Source of the DNA: Prevotella sp.
GTDB lineage: Bacteria; Bacteroidota; Bacteroidia; Bacteroidales; Bacteroidaceae
Reading direction: 5' to 3'
NCBI GenBank assembly: GCA_016901395.1
Contig: JAEAMQ010000085.1
Coordinates: forward strand, 1-56,595
DNA length: 56,595 bases
Made by a program: the position numbers and the translations under genes
Part shown: in pieces, positions 7,766-17,105 of the stretch
Numbering within the stretch: position 1 is the first letter of the stretch
Layout of the letters: every line of letters starts with the position of its first letter
Notes under the pieces: model-generated
What the model was told of the DNA's origin: nothing
The model's input: only the letters and a program-made list of their open reading frames with translations
Database searches by the model: none

Positions 7766-9283
7766 ATGAAAATCAAAAATATCATCCCGGCGTTCATCGC
7801 AGCGATTGCACTGCTTGTCGTTGGCTGTACAGACGATGATAATATCACACTGCTCGACAATGTCCAGGTGTCCTCATCTTATATCTCTCTGCCCTTGGAC
7901 GGTGGGTCCAGCTCGTTCACGGTGAATGCCAAGGGCGACTGGAAGCTGGAGAAAGTGATGACCAAGAAGGACTCCGTGAAATGGTTGACACTGTCGGATA
8001 CTATTGGAACAGCTGGCCAGACGGAGGTGACTCTCACCGCCCCCTCGACCCTCGACGGTCGTAGTGCAGAGCTGTTGCTCACCTGCAACGGTCAGACTCA
8101 GCATATCAATGTCATCCAGGGCGTTGCCACTATCAGCTCTGCCACCTGTGCGGAGGTGATTGCAGGCCCCGACAGCAAGTCGTATAAGGTGACCGGTACG
8201 GTATCGGCCATTGCCAATACCACATACGGAAACTGGTATCTGACAGACAATACAGGTACCATCTACATCTATGGCACACTCGATGCCAAGGGTGCAGAGA
8301 AGAACTTCTCAAGCTTAGGCCTTGAGGTGGGCGATGAAGTGACCGTGTCAGGACCTAAGACTACCTATGGCTCTGTCGTGGAATTGGTGAATGTGACGGT
8401 GGTGGAGATCAACAAATCACTCATCAAGGTTGACTCCGTGGAGAACGAAAAGCTCCCCGTGGAGGGTGGCGAGTTCACAGCATACCTCACTTGCAAGGGT
8501 GAGGGCGTGTCGGTAGACATTCCTGAGGATGCCAGCTCCTGGCTGTCTATCTCCTCGATTCAGTCGGCCGGAACTAACGCGGTGGTGAAGTTCAAGGCAG
8601 CTGCCAACGATGGTGGCGACCGTTCTACCACTCTGACTTTCCACACGACGGACGGCTCGAAGGATTATACCTCACAGACTACTCTCACTCAGGCTGGTGC
8701 CATTGTGGATGCAAGCGTGGCCGATTTCATAGCCGCTGCGGTAAGCACTACCTCTTATCGTCTCACGGGAATTATCTCCAAGGTTGTTGATGCTGCCAAG
8801 GGCAATGTCTATATCAAGGACTATTCCGGCGAGGTTTATGCCTACAAGCTGGCTGATGTGTCTGCCAAGGGTCTGAAGGAAGGCGACATCGTGACTGTCG
8901 TAGGGCAGCGCGGCGACTACAAGGGCACTTCGCAGCTGACGTCTGGCACTATCGAAGCGGTCAACCCTGTTACCACAGCTACCATCGCTGAAGTACTGGC
9001 CAAGGCCGATGATACGAGCAAATTCTTCATGGTGACAGGCACAATCACCAACATTGCCAACACGTCTTATGGTAATTTGACGCTGAAGGATGCCACCGGT
9101 GAGATCTATGTCTATGGCACTTATCCCGGCTATGGCGCTACAGGAGATGCCCGCAAGGGTGTGGTAGATGCCATGGGCCTCAAGGTGGGCGACGAACTCA
9201 CCGTGATTGCGGCAAAGAGTTCTTATAAAGGAACTGCTCAGCTTGTCAATGGCTTCTATTTCAGCCATGTGAGTGCACAGTAA
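7766..9283 (+). CDS. Surface lipoprotein with BACON and OB-like domains
   Basis: 505-residue lipoprotein with lipobox LLVVGC (Cys21). The residues after the Cys are acidic (CTDDDN), resembling the surface-export signal of Bacteroidota lipoproteins, so an outer-face location is likely. Visible architecture: BACON-like domain about 33-118, OB-like domain about 122-215 (YKVTGTVSAIANTTYGNWYL), second BACON-like domain about 219-310, then two more OB-like repeats from about 315 and 404 (FFMVTGTITNIANTSYGNLTL). The OB-like repeats share GxVxxIxNTxYGN. No catalytic motif is evident. It starts 17 bases after the TonB-dependent receptor and may be its extracellular ligand-binding partner; that role is inferred. 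Confidence 0.85.
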   Translation: MKIKNIIPAFIAAIALLVVGCTDDDNITLLDNVQVSSSYISLPLDGGSSSFTVNAKGDWKLEKVMTKKDSVKWLTLSDTIGTAGQTEVTLTAPSTLDGRSAELLLTCNGQTQHINVIQGVATISSATCAEVIAGPDSKSYKVTGTVSAIANTTYGNWYLTDNTGTIYIYGTLDAKGAEKNFSSLGLEVGDEVTVSGPKTTYGSVVELVNVTVVEINKSLIKVDSVENEKLPVEGGEFTAYLTCKGEGVSVDIPEDASSWLSISSIQSAGTNAVVKFKAAANDGGDRSTTLTFHTTDGSKDYTSQTTLTQAGAIVDASVADFIAAAVSTTSYRLTGIISKVVDAAKGNVYIKDYSGEVYAYKLADVSAKGLKEGDIVTVVGQRGDYKGTSQLTSGTIEAVNPVTTATIAEVLAKADDTSKFFMVTGTITNIANTSYGNLTLKDATGEIYVYGTYPGYGATGDARKGVVDAMGLKVGDELTVIAAKSSYKGTAQLVNGFYFSHVSAQ

Positions 9284-9305
9284 GTAAAATCTGTAAATAC
9301 GATAA

Positions 9306-9347
9306 GATGGGTGTGTCGGGAACGTTCCGGCACACCCATCATTGTTT
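9306..9347 (+). terminator. Rho-independent-type terminator after the BACON lipoprotein gene
   Basis: GATGGGTGTG and CACACCCATC form the outer stem, continued by CGG/CCG around a short AACGTT loop, followed by ATTGTTT. It starts 23 bases after the stop codon and should end the receptor-lipoprotein transcript. Confidence 0.8.
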
Positions 9348-9621
9348 ATAATGAGTTGTAGATAACGGCTGTTTACTGCGACGTAATCGGTTTGGTGACA
9401 GAGCTCCAGCGATTCTGTCGTTGGCCATTGCCATGAAGAGCTCTGGTCGGTTTCACGGTTTTCTTCCTGTCCGGACATAGTTGTTGACCGGATAGAATGT
9501 GTTCAGGATGGTGGCAAGGGGTAGTCTTCCAGATAAGAGTGATGCTTTTCAGTTGGCTCAACGGTGTGCAAGGTCAGTTTGAATACATGGAGTTCTTGCT
9601 CCAGTCATAGGCTAATCAGGG

Positions 9622-9792
9622 GTGGATAATTGCTTTGATTTGTCTTCTGCAAACAATATTCAAATAGAGTTCCTGTTCCTAAAAATTGTGGATAATAGGT
9701 TCGATTTGCCTTCTGCAAACTATATTCAAATGGAGTTCCTGTCTCCAAAAATTGTGGATAATAGGTTTGATATGCCTTTTGCAAACTATATT
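9622..9792 (+). repeat. 66-bp tandem repeat, about 2.6 copies
   Basis: GTGGATAAT recurs exactly every 66 bases at 9622, 9688 and 9754, and the full units are near identical over 66 bases; the third copy ends near 9792 after TATATTC. The units share the segments CTTCTGCAAAC and GAGTTCCTGT. It lies in the 706-base gap between the lipoprotein gene terminator and the transporter gene. Because 66 is divisible by three, an open frame of 116 codons crosses it, but that frame has no recognisable family and runs into a terminator, so I treat this as non-coding. Confidence 0.8.
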
Positions 9793-9928
9793 CTGCGTAT
9801 GTCGTGCCCAGATACTATGTTCCTGACAGTGATATTTCTCCTTGCTTTGGGCGGTTATGCTTCGCAGGATGGGCTGCCGACTCCGTTCGAAAATCAGGTA
9901 TTTTGTTTACATGGCGTTAGTAACGATA

Positions 9929-9967
9929 AAAAAAAAAGCCTGACGGGAGATTTCCGTCAGGCTTTTG
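9929..9967 (-). terminator. Terminator of the YidE-type transporter gene
   Basis: A nine-base-pair stem GCCTGACGG/CCGTCAGGC (9938-9946 with 9954-9962) is followed on the minus strand by a run of T residues. It lies 23 bases after the transporter stop codon. A shorter T run on the other side makes it partly bidirectional. Confidence 0.85.
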
Positions 9968-9989
9968 AATAAGGTTGGTTATCGTTGGA

Positions 9990-11690
9990 CTATGCTCCGC
10001 AGAAGAACAGAACAATAATCTGTGCGGTCAGAATTCTGAGGAACATACTCAGTGGATACACCGTAGAGTAGCCCACGGCCGGAGCTTCTTTGCTGCAGCT
10101 TGCATTGGCGTAAGCCAGTGCGGGTGGGTCGGTATAGGTTCCGGCAACCATACCCATGATTGTAAAATAGTTGAATTTATACTTCAGTCGGGCGATGGTT
10201 CCTACGATAAGGATCGGGATAATGGTAATGAGGAAACCGGTATAGACATATTTCAGTCCGTCGCCGGCTACCACAGTCTGCCAGAATCCGGCTCCCGCCT
10301 TGATACCTACACTGGCCAGGAAGAGCACGAGACCAATCTCACGCAACATCATATTGGCCGAAGTGGTGGTGTAAGTCACGAGCTTAAAGCGGTAACCGAA
10401 GCGGCCAATGAGAATCGCAATGATCAGCGGACCACCGGCAATACCCAGCTTCAAGGGTACGGGCATGCCCGGAATGGAGAGGGGTATGCTACCAAAGAGG
10501 ATGCCGACGATAATTCCAATGAAGATGGTGGCGATGTTGGGGGCGTTGAGTCGCTTGGCCGAGTTACCCATAATCTCGGCTACTCGGTTCACGTTTTCTT
10601 CCCGACCGACAACCATAATCCTGTCTCCCACCTGGAAATGGTGGTTGCGAGAGGCAAAGAGGTCGATGTCCTGACGGGAGATGCGGGTCACGTTCACGCC
10701 GTAAACACTGGAGAAATGCATCTTGCCAAGGGTCTTTCCGTTCATCTTCGGATTGGTCACGACGATGCGTTTGGATATCATCGGCTGCTGGTCTACATAT
10801 TTTCCGTCGTTCCAAGATGCCTCAATCTCCGGACCGATAAAGGCTTTGATAGCCTCGGCATCGGCTTCGGCACACACAATCAGCACCTCATCGCCTACAT
10901 TGAAGATGGTGTCTCGCTTAGGCGTAATGAGTTCATCGTTGTGGTGAAGACGCGTGCAGACAATGTCACGATTGAGAAATTCGGATATCTCCATGAGGTT
11001 ACGGCCGGAGATATAGGAGTTGGTCACGCGGAGAGTCATAGCGTGAGGCTTGGCATGGGGGTTCTCAGCCTCTGCCTCATTGAGCAGTTCTTCCTCGTCT
11101 TGGAGTTTGGTTTTGGTAATGTAACGGATGGCAATGGTTGCTCCGATGATACCCAACACGCCGAGAGGATAGGCGCAGGCGTATCCGTTGGCAATCTGCG
11201 GGGCATCGCCATTGGTATAAATGGCGTTGAGAGCCTCGTTGGCAGCACCCAGACCGGGGGTGTTGGTTACGGCACCATACAGCGTTCCGACCATCATCGG
11301 GAGGTTGCTCGGGTTGCTCGTATCAAAGAAAAGATAATAGCAAGCGAACATCATCAGCACATCAAGAAATATCATTGCTGTGGCCAACATGTTGAGTGTG
11401 ACACCTCCTTTGCGGAAACTTTCAAAGAAACCGGGTCCCACTTGGAGACCAATACAGAACACAAACAGGATCAAACCGAAGTCCTGCATGAATGTCAGAA
11501 TCTCTTTCGGTCCTGTAAAACCTATGTGCCCGGCTACAATTCCGGCAAAAAGAACGAAAGTCACACCGAGAGAAATGCCTCCGATTTTGACTTTGCCTAA
11601 TAATACTCCAATAGAAATCACAAGGCCATAGAGCAATGCAATATGGGCTACCGAGTCTTGGGTCGTGAATAGATTAATTAACCAGTCCAT
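9990..11690 (-). CDS. YidE/AspT-type putative transporter with TrkA-C domains
   Basis: Inner-membrane protein of 566 residues in the YidE/YbjL/AspT antiporter family. Two membrane blocks (about 1-180 and 380-566) with the duplicated family motif ([18 protein letters not shown] near residue 75 and [18 protein letters not shown] near 465) flank a cytoplasmic region holding two RCK/TrkA-C-like domains ([13 protein letters not shown] and [12 protein letters not shown]). AspT exchanges aspartate for alanine, but most homologues have no known substrate, so none is claimed. It has its own promoter at 11715-11745 and a terminator just downstream, so it is probably monocistronic, although it follows the purine permease gene by only 75 bases. 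Confidence 0.9.
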   Translation of the reverse strand: MDWLINLFTTQDSVAHIALLYGLVISIGVLLGKVKIGGISLGVTFVLFAGIVAGHIGFTGPKEILTFMQDFGLILFVFCIGLQVGPGFFESFRKGGVTLNMLATAMIFLDVLMMFACYYLFFDTSNPSNLPMMVGTLYGAVTNTPGLGAANEALNAIYTNGDAPQIANGYACAYPLGVLGIIGATIAIRYITKTKLQDEEELLNEAEAENPHAKPHAMTLRVTNSYISGRNLMEISEFLNRDIVCTRLHHNDELITPKRDTIFNVGDEVLIVCAEADAEAIKAFIGPEIEASWNDGKYVDQQPMISKRIVVTNPKMNGKTLGKMHFSSVYGVNVTRISRQDIDLFASRNHHFQVGDRIMVVGREENVNRVAEIMGNSAKRLNAPNIATIFIGIIVGILFGSIPLSIPGMPVPLKLGIAGGPLIIAILIGRFGYRFKLVTYTTTSANMMLREIGLVLFLASVGIKAGAGFWQTVVAGDGLKYVYTGFLITIIPILIVGTIARLKYKFNYFTIMGMVAGTYTDPPALAYANASCSKEAPAVGYSTVYPLSMFLRILTAQIIVLFFCGA

Positions 11691-11714
11691 TTCTTATTTA
11701 CATGAATCAGTGTG

Positions 11715-11745
11715 CAAAATTACAAAATTTAACGATGATTTCAAA
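11715..11745 (-). promoter_or_regulatory. Bacteroidota-type promoter of the YidE-type transporter gene
   Basis: On the minus strand a TTTG (11742-11745) is followed by exactly 19 bases and then TAATTTTG (11715-11722). This is the TTTG-N19-TAnnTTTG arrangement used by the primary sigma factor of Bacteroides. It sits 25 bases before the start codon. Confidence 0.75.
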
Positions 11746-11765
11746 GTAAACCATGTGATTTTATA

Positions 11766-13067
11766 TCAGGCATACACAAAATTAAGTATAAAAAGTACAG
11801 ATAGGATAATCAGGGTCCAATTGAGTTCACGCCATTTTCCCAGACATAATTTCAGGATGACAAAGCTCAGAATGCCCAGACAGATGCCATCGGCGATGCT
11901 GTAGCAGAGCACCATGGTAATCATGGTGATGAAGGCTGGAAAGGCTTCTCCGATGTCGCCAAGGTCGATTTTCTTCACGGAATCGAGCATCAACACACCC
12001 ACAAGCACCAGCGCTCCCGATGTGGCTGCGGCCGGAATGAGCATGAAGATGGGGGAGAGGAGCAGTGAGAAGATGAAAAACGCTCCCACTACAAAGCTTG
12101 TTACGCCGGTACGTCCGCCCTCGGCAATGCCCGAAGCACTCTCTATATAGGTGGTGATGGTGCTCGAACCGAGCATTGCTCCGCACGTGGTGCCGATGGC
12201 ATCACTCATCATTGCCTCTTTCACACGGGGGATGGTGCCGTCGGGTTTCACAATGCCGGTCTTCTGGGCAAGGCCCACCAGTGTGCCCACGGTGTCGAAA
12301 ATGTTGACTATCAACAATGAAATCACCACCAGCACGGTGTTGTAATTGTAGAGACCTTCGAAGTCAAACTGGCAGAAAATGGGGTCCAGACTCTGTGGTG
12401 CCGACACCGGAAGCCAATGGTCGGGAATCTGTGTCACACCCATCGGAATGCCAATCACTGTGGCTGCAATGATGCCATAGAACAGTGCTCCCTTGATGCG
12501 ACGGGCCATAAGGATGCCGCTCAGCATGATGGCAATGATGCCCAGAATGGACATGGGGGTAAACTCGCCCAGCCCGACAAACGTTCCTTCCTTGGGCACA
12601 ATGATTTCGGCATTCTTCAATCCGATAAAGGCGATAAACATTCCGATGCCCGCAGAGATGGCATAACGCAGGTTTTGCGGGATGGAATCGAGTATCATCT
12701 CGCGAATATTAAAGAAGGTAATAAGCAGGAAGATGACTCCTTCGATCAGCATGATTGCCAGCGACTGCTGCCAAGTGTAGTGCATCGCCTGGCAGAGGGT
12801 GAAGGCAAAGAAGGCATTGAGGCCCATGCTCGGGGCTTGTGCAAACGGTAGTCGTGCCATGAAAGCCAGGAGGAGTGTGGCGATGGCCGATGCCAAGGCG
12901 GTGGCGGTGAAGAGTGCACCTTTGTCCATGCCGGTCGTAGAGAGGATGGCTGGGTTTACTGCGAGGATGTAACTCATCGTCAGAAAGGTGGTCGCACCGG
13001 CAATCATCTCGGTCTTGAGTGTTGTGATCTTAGGGTCGAAGCCTAATGTTTTCTCTAAAAAATTCAT
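11766..13067 (-). CDS. NCS2-type purine permease (AzgA/PbuG-like)
   Basis: Inner-membrane uptake protein of 433 residues, normal length for the AzgA branch of the NCS2 nucleobase permeases. The N-terminus (TEMIAGATTFLTMSYILAVNP) and the APSMGLNAFFAFT segment near residue 78 are hallmarks of guanine/hypoxanthine/adenine permeases, as is DTVGTLVG in the middle. About a dozen hydrophobic segments are visible. It is third in a minus-strand run behind a 5'-nucleotidase and a NudC-like hydrolase, with a 47-base gap, which fits a nucleotide salvage operon in which purine bases freed outside the cytoplasm are imported. The exact base transported is not decided by sequence. Confidence 0.9.
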   Translation of the reverse strand: MNFLEKTLGFDPKITTLKTEMIAGATTFLTMSYILAVNPAILSTTGMDKGALFTATALASAIATLLLAFMARLPFAQAPSMGLNAFFAFTLCQAMHYTWQQSLAIMLIEGVIFLLITFFNIREMILDSIPQNLRYAISAGIGMFIAFIGLKNAEIIVPKEGTFVGLGEFTPMSILGIIAIMLSGILMARRIKGALFYGIIAATVIGIPMGVTQIPDHWLPVSAPQSLDPIFCQFDFEGLYNYNTVLVVISLLIVNIFDTVGTLVGLAQKTGIVKPDGTIPRVKEAMMSDAIGTTCGAMLGSSTITTYIESASGIAEGGRTGVTSFVVGAFFIFSLLLSPIFMLIPAAATSGALVLVGVLMLDSVKKIDLGDIGEAFPAFITMITMVLCYSIADGICLGILSFVILKLCLGKWRELNWTLIILSVLFILNFVYA

Positions 13068-13114
13068 AACAGTGGGTATTGGTATTGTTTAAATTTGATT
13101 GTTCGTCGGGTGTA

Positions 13115-13933
13115 TCAGTCTTGCTCCGACACGATGCCGTAGCTCAAAAGCCACGCATCGAGGAGCCGTCGGGCAATGGAAAGTTTCTGTGGGATGCGTG
13201 GCAGCGCGTCGTATCTGAACCAGCTTCCCTTCGACAGCTCAGACTTCTGCAGATGGATATCGCCTGAAACATAATCGGCATTGAAGCCCACCATCAGTCC
13301 GCAGGGGTAGGGCCAGGGCTGCGAACCGAAGTAGCTGATGTTGGTGATGGTGACTCCCGTCTCCTCCATCACCTCGCGCTGCACGGCCTCTTCGAGTGTC
13401 TCGCCTGTTTCGACAAAGCCTGCCACGAGCCCGAAGAAGTCGCTCTTGAAGTTTCTGGCATGCACGAGCAACACCTCGTCGCCCCGATGGATGAGCACGA
13501 TGATGGCCGTGGCGAGTTGTGGCCACACCTCCTTGCCACACTCGGTACACTGCTTGGAGATGTCGGTCGACATGCGCATGGGTGCCCCGCACACTCCGCA
13601 AAAGCGGGTGTTCTGGTCCCAGTAGAGCAGCTCCTGACATTTGCCCGCCTTGAGGTAGAAACTCATGGGTAGATGATAGAATGTCTGTCGGAGTCCGATA
13701 AACTCATAGCCGTTGGCCCGCAGCGAGTCGTTGGTCACGACGATGTTCTGAGGATTGTCAATGTTGAGCGTTCTGACCTCCGTGCCATCGCCCATCGGCG
13801 TGATGGTCATCACGTGTGTCCACGGCTTGGTCTCGATGGGCGGCTCCGCACAGCAGGGTATGGTGTAGGTGCCGTCGGGCCGTTTTTCGAGCATCAGATC
13901 GCTCTTGCTGAAAATAAAATAATAGGAGTTCAA
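13115..13933 (-). CDS. nudC: NudC-like NADH pyrophosphatase / RNA decapping Nudix hydrolase
   Basis: 272-residue Nudix hydrolase. A four-Cys zinc ribbon (C112, C115, C129, C132) precedes the Nudix box at residues 172-194, which fits GX5EX7REUXEEXGU exactly (GFVETGE...REVMEETGV). Ten residues later SQPWPYP (204-210) matches the NADH-pyrophosphatase signature that separates NudC from other Nudix enzymes. NudC splits NAD(H) into NMN(H) and AMP and removes NAD caps from RNA. The gene lies 50 bases after the 5'-nucleotidase gene and 47 before the purine permease, so a shared transcript is likely. Start follows the only suitable ATG at 13933. Confidence 0.92.
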   Translation of the reverse strand: MNSYYFIFSKSDLMLEKRPDGTYTIPCCAEPPIETKPWTHVMTITPMGDGTEVRTLNIDNPQNIVVTNDSLRANGYEFIGLRQTFYHLPMSFYLKAGKCQELLYWDQNTRFCGVCGAPMRMSTDISKQCTECGKEVWPQLATAIIVLIHRGDEVLLVHARNFKSDFFGLVAGFVETGETLEEAVQREVMEETGVTITNISYFGSQPWPYPCGLMVGFNADYVSGDIHLQKSELSKGSWFRYDALPRIPQKLSIARRLLDAWLLSYGIVSEQD

Positions 13934-13983
13934 AGTATAAAAATAGTCATCGCCGCCTCCATGAGGCCGGCAGTCATGTCATG

Positions 13984-15723
13984 TTAATGGTGTCCGAAGA
14001 GCAGTGCCCTGTCTCTCTCGATGGCTGGCTTCACCCATTCCTCGGGCACAAAACGCCAGTTGTGATTGGGCTTTGGGTCTATGCTGCCAGCCTTGTGTAT
14101 CTCCTCCATGAGATAATGGCGCTGGTCTTTGTCCGACTGCCACACGATGCGGCTCGCCAGACTGTCTTGCGGGATGCCGGCACCCTTGGTGAGCAGTTCG
14201 CCGCCGCCATTGCCCCGATAGCTGTTCATCGCCACCCGATACCATGCTTTAGGGTCGAAAGGCTGTCCGTTGCTCATCTTCAGAATATTCACTTTCTGTC
14301 CGTCGGGCTTGGTCACGTCGACCTCATAGTCGATGCCGGCTGCCGCGTCGAAGTTGAAGGTGAAATGCTTGAAGCCCAATCGCTGGGCATCGCCCTGTGT
14401 GCGTGAGTCGAGCAAGAGCAGGTGGTCGTCGGGCGAATGCATGGTGTTGACCCACTGGTCGTAGCTCATTTCGAGGTGTCTGCGTATTTCCTCACCTGTC
14501 ATGCGGAGCACGTAGAGTTGATTTTCAAACTTGTAAAGGTTGAACATGTCGCTCACCCGAACAGGTCCTGCCTTGATGCTCTCGTCGAAAGACAGGGGCG
14601 CGTTAAACGAGATGTCGGCTCCAGTGATCTTCATTTGCAGGTTGAGAATGAGGTCGTTGAAGGCCGAATTGCCAAAATAGCAGTCGCGGGTGTAGATGGT
14701 TTCCTTGAAATTGCCTATCACCTCGTCGGCATACGCCATCACTTTCTGGGTAAACTGGTTGAACGATTGGACAAACGCCTGGTCCACTTCCTCGTCCCTC
14801 ACACTGTGTAACCGGCCCTCGGCATGGGCCAAGGCCCACTTCTTTTTCTCACGGGTGAGCGTCAGTGTGGCCTCTGCCACGGTCATGGCATTGTTGGCCG
14901 GGTCGAGGCATATCACCTGTTGGCCAGCCACATTGGTCAGAGGTTCGCTGTAGCGCGTGTGGTCGTGGCCAAACATCACCACCGTGAAGCCCGGCACTTC
15001 GCGCGCTACTTTCAGTGCTGCGTCTTCCATATACTGGGGTGTGGTGATGCCACCCTCGCGGCCCGAATGGAAGAGTCCGACGATGACGTCGACCTTCTCC
15101 TTCTCCTGCAACACCTTGACCCACCGACGGGCGGTACTCACCATCTCGTCGAAACGGAGTCCGCTCCACAACTTCTGGGGCAGCCAGTTGGGAATGGCCG
15201 GTGTCAGCAGTCCGAGCACGCCGACCTTCACGCCTTCGCGCTCGATGATGGTGTAGGGCTTCACATAGGGTTTCCCCGTTGCTATGTCGATAATGTTGGC
15301 CCCAATGACGGGGCATTTCAGTTCGGCTATCCATTTGTCGTAGACCTTATGACCGGTTTCCACGTCGTGGTTGCCGATGCACTGTGCGTCATAGCGCAGA
15401 TAGTTCACCACCTCGGCCCCGATGTTGGGGCTGAGCGTATCGATATAGTTGGAAAAATAAGACATGGGTTGTCCCTGCAGGATATCTCCGTTTTCGAGCA
15501 GGATGAGGTTGGACCCATAGATGGCCCGCTCCCTGTTGAGATAGGTGCTCACACGGGCCAGCGAGCCCGCCATCGGTTTATGGTTGATAAAGTCGTAAGG
15601 GAAGAATGCTCCATGAACATCAGATGTTTCTACGATTTTCAGTGTTACCGTCTTTTTTTTGGCCATACTTCCATTGAAAAAGCAGAGCGCCAGGAGGCAC
15701 CCTGCAAGTATTGTTTTTCTCAT
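13984..15723 (-). CDS. UshA-like 5'-nucleotidase / 2',3'-cyclic phosphodiesterase
   Basis: Exported bimetal phosphoesterase of 579 residues. A signal peptide covers about 1-21. The calcineurin-like metallophosphatase core shows its metal ligands in order: D35xH37 (SDVHG), GD at 79-80, GNHD at 117-120, and GHDH near residue 250. The C-terminal domain (about 340-550) is the 5'-nucleotidase substrate domain, with FNAPLSF, NGGGELL and the nucleotide-stacking region. Such enzymes strip phosphate from nucleotides in the periplasm, which suits the downstream NudC-like and purine permease genes. It appears to be first in that run; no convincing promoter box was found in the 139 bases upstream. Confidence 0.9.
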   Translation of the reverse strand: MRKTILAGCLLALCFFNGSMAKKKTVTLKIVETSDVHGAFFPYDFINHKPMAGSLARVSTYLNRERAIYGSNLILLENGDILQGQPMSYFSNYIDTLSPNIGAEVVNYLRYDAQCIGNHDVETGHKVYDKWIAELKCPVIGANIIDIATGKPYVKPYTIIEREGVKVGVLGLLTPAIPNWLPQKLWSGLRFDEMVSTARRWVKVLQEKEKVDVIVGLFHSGREGGITTPQYMEDAALKVAREVPGFTVVMFGHDHTRYSEPLTNVAGQQVICLDPANNAMTVAEATLTLTREKKKWALAHAEGRLHSVRDEEVDQAFVQSFNQFTQKVMAYADEVIGNFKETIYTRDCYFGNSAFNDLILNLQMKITGADISFNAPLSFDESIKAGPVRVSDMFNLYKFENQLYVLRMTGEEIRRHLEMSYDQWVNTMHSPDDHLLLLDSRTQGDAQRLGFKHFTFNFDAAAGIDYEVDVTKPDGQKVNILKMSNGQPFDPKAWYRVAMNSYRGNGGGELLTKGAGIPQDSLASRIVWQSDKDQRHYLMEEIHKAGSIDPKPNHNWRFVPEEWVKPAIERDRALLFGHH

Positions 15724-15862
15724 TGAGTGTTTAAAATAAAAATCTTTGCCTTGTGTTGGTAAAAATATCCTCTTGGTCAGCCGGAATAACGGGTGTCGGG
15801 ACCAAACAGTGTAAGGCTGTCGGCAGGGGCTGAGAAAAGTTTGCGAGTGCCCCGTCCGACCC

Positions 15863-16723
15863 CTAATCGAAGGTGGAACGGCTCATGTCTCCGGTCTCGA
15901 TGCCGAGTTTGAGCCATTTCATGCGTTGCTCGGAGGTGCCGTGGGTGAAGGTCTCTGGCTGCGAATAGCCGCGTGCCTTCTCCTGCAGATAGTTGTCGCC
16001 GATCACTTCGGCACACTGTATGGCTTCCTCGATGTCGCCGTCTTCCAGACTCTGATATTCCTCGTTGTCATAATGTGCCCATACGCCGGCATAGTAGTCG
16101 GCGAGCAATTCCAGTTTCACGCTGATTTTGTTGGCATCGGCAGAGTTCATCTGCGCCATCTGCTCGTGGGCTTTTCCTAAGGTACCCAAGAGGTATTCCA
16201 CATGGTGTCCCACCTCGTGGGCGATGACGTAGGCATAGGCAAAGTCGCCGTCGGCCCCCAGCTGGCGTTTCATATTGGAGAAGAAACTCAGGTCGATATA
16301 GAGCTTCTGGTCGCCCGAGCAGTAGAACGGACCCACGGCAGCCGTCGCACCGCCACAGGCGCTCTGTACCGATGAGGTGAACAGCACGAGTGTTGGTGGG
16401 GTGTATTTGCGCCCCATTTTCTCAAATTCTTTGCTCCATACATCTTCGGTGCCTGCCAATATCTGACGGGAAAACTTTGCCAGTTGCTGTTCTTCCTCTG
16501 TGAATTGCTGCTCACCCTGCTGCTGAGTCTGCTCGTTGCCTCCCGTCAGTGCACCCGACTGGGCCACATTGGTCACCACGTCGCCGATGTTTCCACCCGA
16601 AAGAAAGGTGAACAGTGCTATGATGATGATACCACCGATGCCTCCTATACCTGCTTTGGCTCCGCCGCTTAGGCCACGACGGTCTTCAACGTTGTTGCTT
16701 TCGCGTCTACCTGTCAGTCTCAT
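15863..16723 (-). CDS. Neutral zinc metallopeptidase, YpfJ family
   Basis: 286-residue membrane-anchored protein of the putative neutral zinc metallopeptidase family. It has a glycine-rich N-terminal segment, one membrane helix at about 26-42, and a zinc-binding HEVGHH (H169, E170, H173) preceded by AYVIA. Downstream LELLADYYAG probably supplies the third ligand region. C123 and C135 in SACGGATAAVGPFYC are typical of the family. No substrate is known for this family. It is transcribed from a promoter at about 16769 and stands apart from the neighbouring operons. Confidence 0.88.
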   Translation of the reverse strand: MRLTGRRESNNVEDRRGLSGGAKAGIGGIGGIIIIALFTFLSGGNIGDVVTNVAQSGALTGGNEQTQQQGEQQFTEEEQQLAKFSRQILAGTEDVWSKEFEKMGRKYTPPTLVLFTSSVQSACGGATAAVGPFYCSGDQKLYIDLSFFSNMKRQLGADGDFAYAYVIAHEVGHHVEYLLGTLGKAHEQMAQMNSADANKISVKLELLADYYAGVWAHYDNEEYQSLEDGDIEEAIQCAEVIGDNYLQEKARGYSQPETFTHGTSEQRMKWLKLGIETGDMSRSTFD

Positions 16724-16768
16724 ATCTTCTTATTTTTGGTGATTTGTAATGTTTTGCTTAATGTCCTG

Positions 16769-16776
16769 CAAAGATA
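16769..16776 (-). promoter_or_regulatory. -7 promoter box for the zinc metallopeptidase gene
   Basis: TATCTTTG on the minus strand, 45 bases upstream of the start codon, matches TAnnTTTG exactly. No -33 TTTG is seen at the usual distance. Confidence 0.5.
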
Positions 16777-17105
16777 ATGGTTTTTATTTTAATTAGTGGT
16801 TCTTAATGTATTTTTTCGGTATAGTAACTTATAAAATATGGACTGTGGCCCAGACCCTTGGACAACGATGGATACATGGAAGTGAGGGGACAGGGCTTCC
16901 CTCGTTTCATGTGTGCACTTTCTGTAATAGATAAATTCTCGATGAAATTTTTTGAAAACCCCTTTCAAAATGGCTCTCAATCCAGACAAGGGTATAAGTG
17001 GGACGTAAAATGTGAAAAATCGGGTGTCTTTGTAAGTTGCTGAAAATTAGCTGTTTATGGAGTTTGTCTATCTTCTCGATGTTCAAGAAATGCGTTTTTT
17101 GCTTG

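Noticed and set aside
9622..9792. Link between the 66-bp repeat and the 22-bp arrays, since 66 is three times 22
   Set aside because: The units share no CGATT/AATCG motif or palindrome, so the length relation is coincidence.
9622..9972. Repeat-containing gene of 116 codons starting GTG
   Set aside because: The frame is open because the repeat is 66 bases long; it has no conserved family, no -7 box in front, and its end reads through the terminator hairpin of the neighbouring gene.
16858..17043. Small gene of 61 codons between clpC and the metallopeptidase gene
   Set aside because: No family, no promoter box and no signal or membrane feature; it probably is random open frame in a gap.
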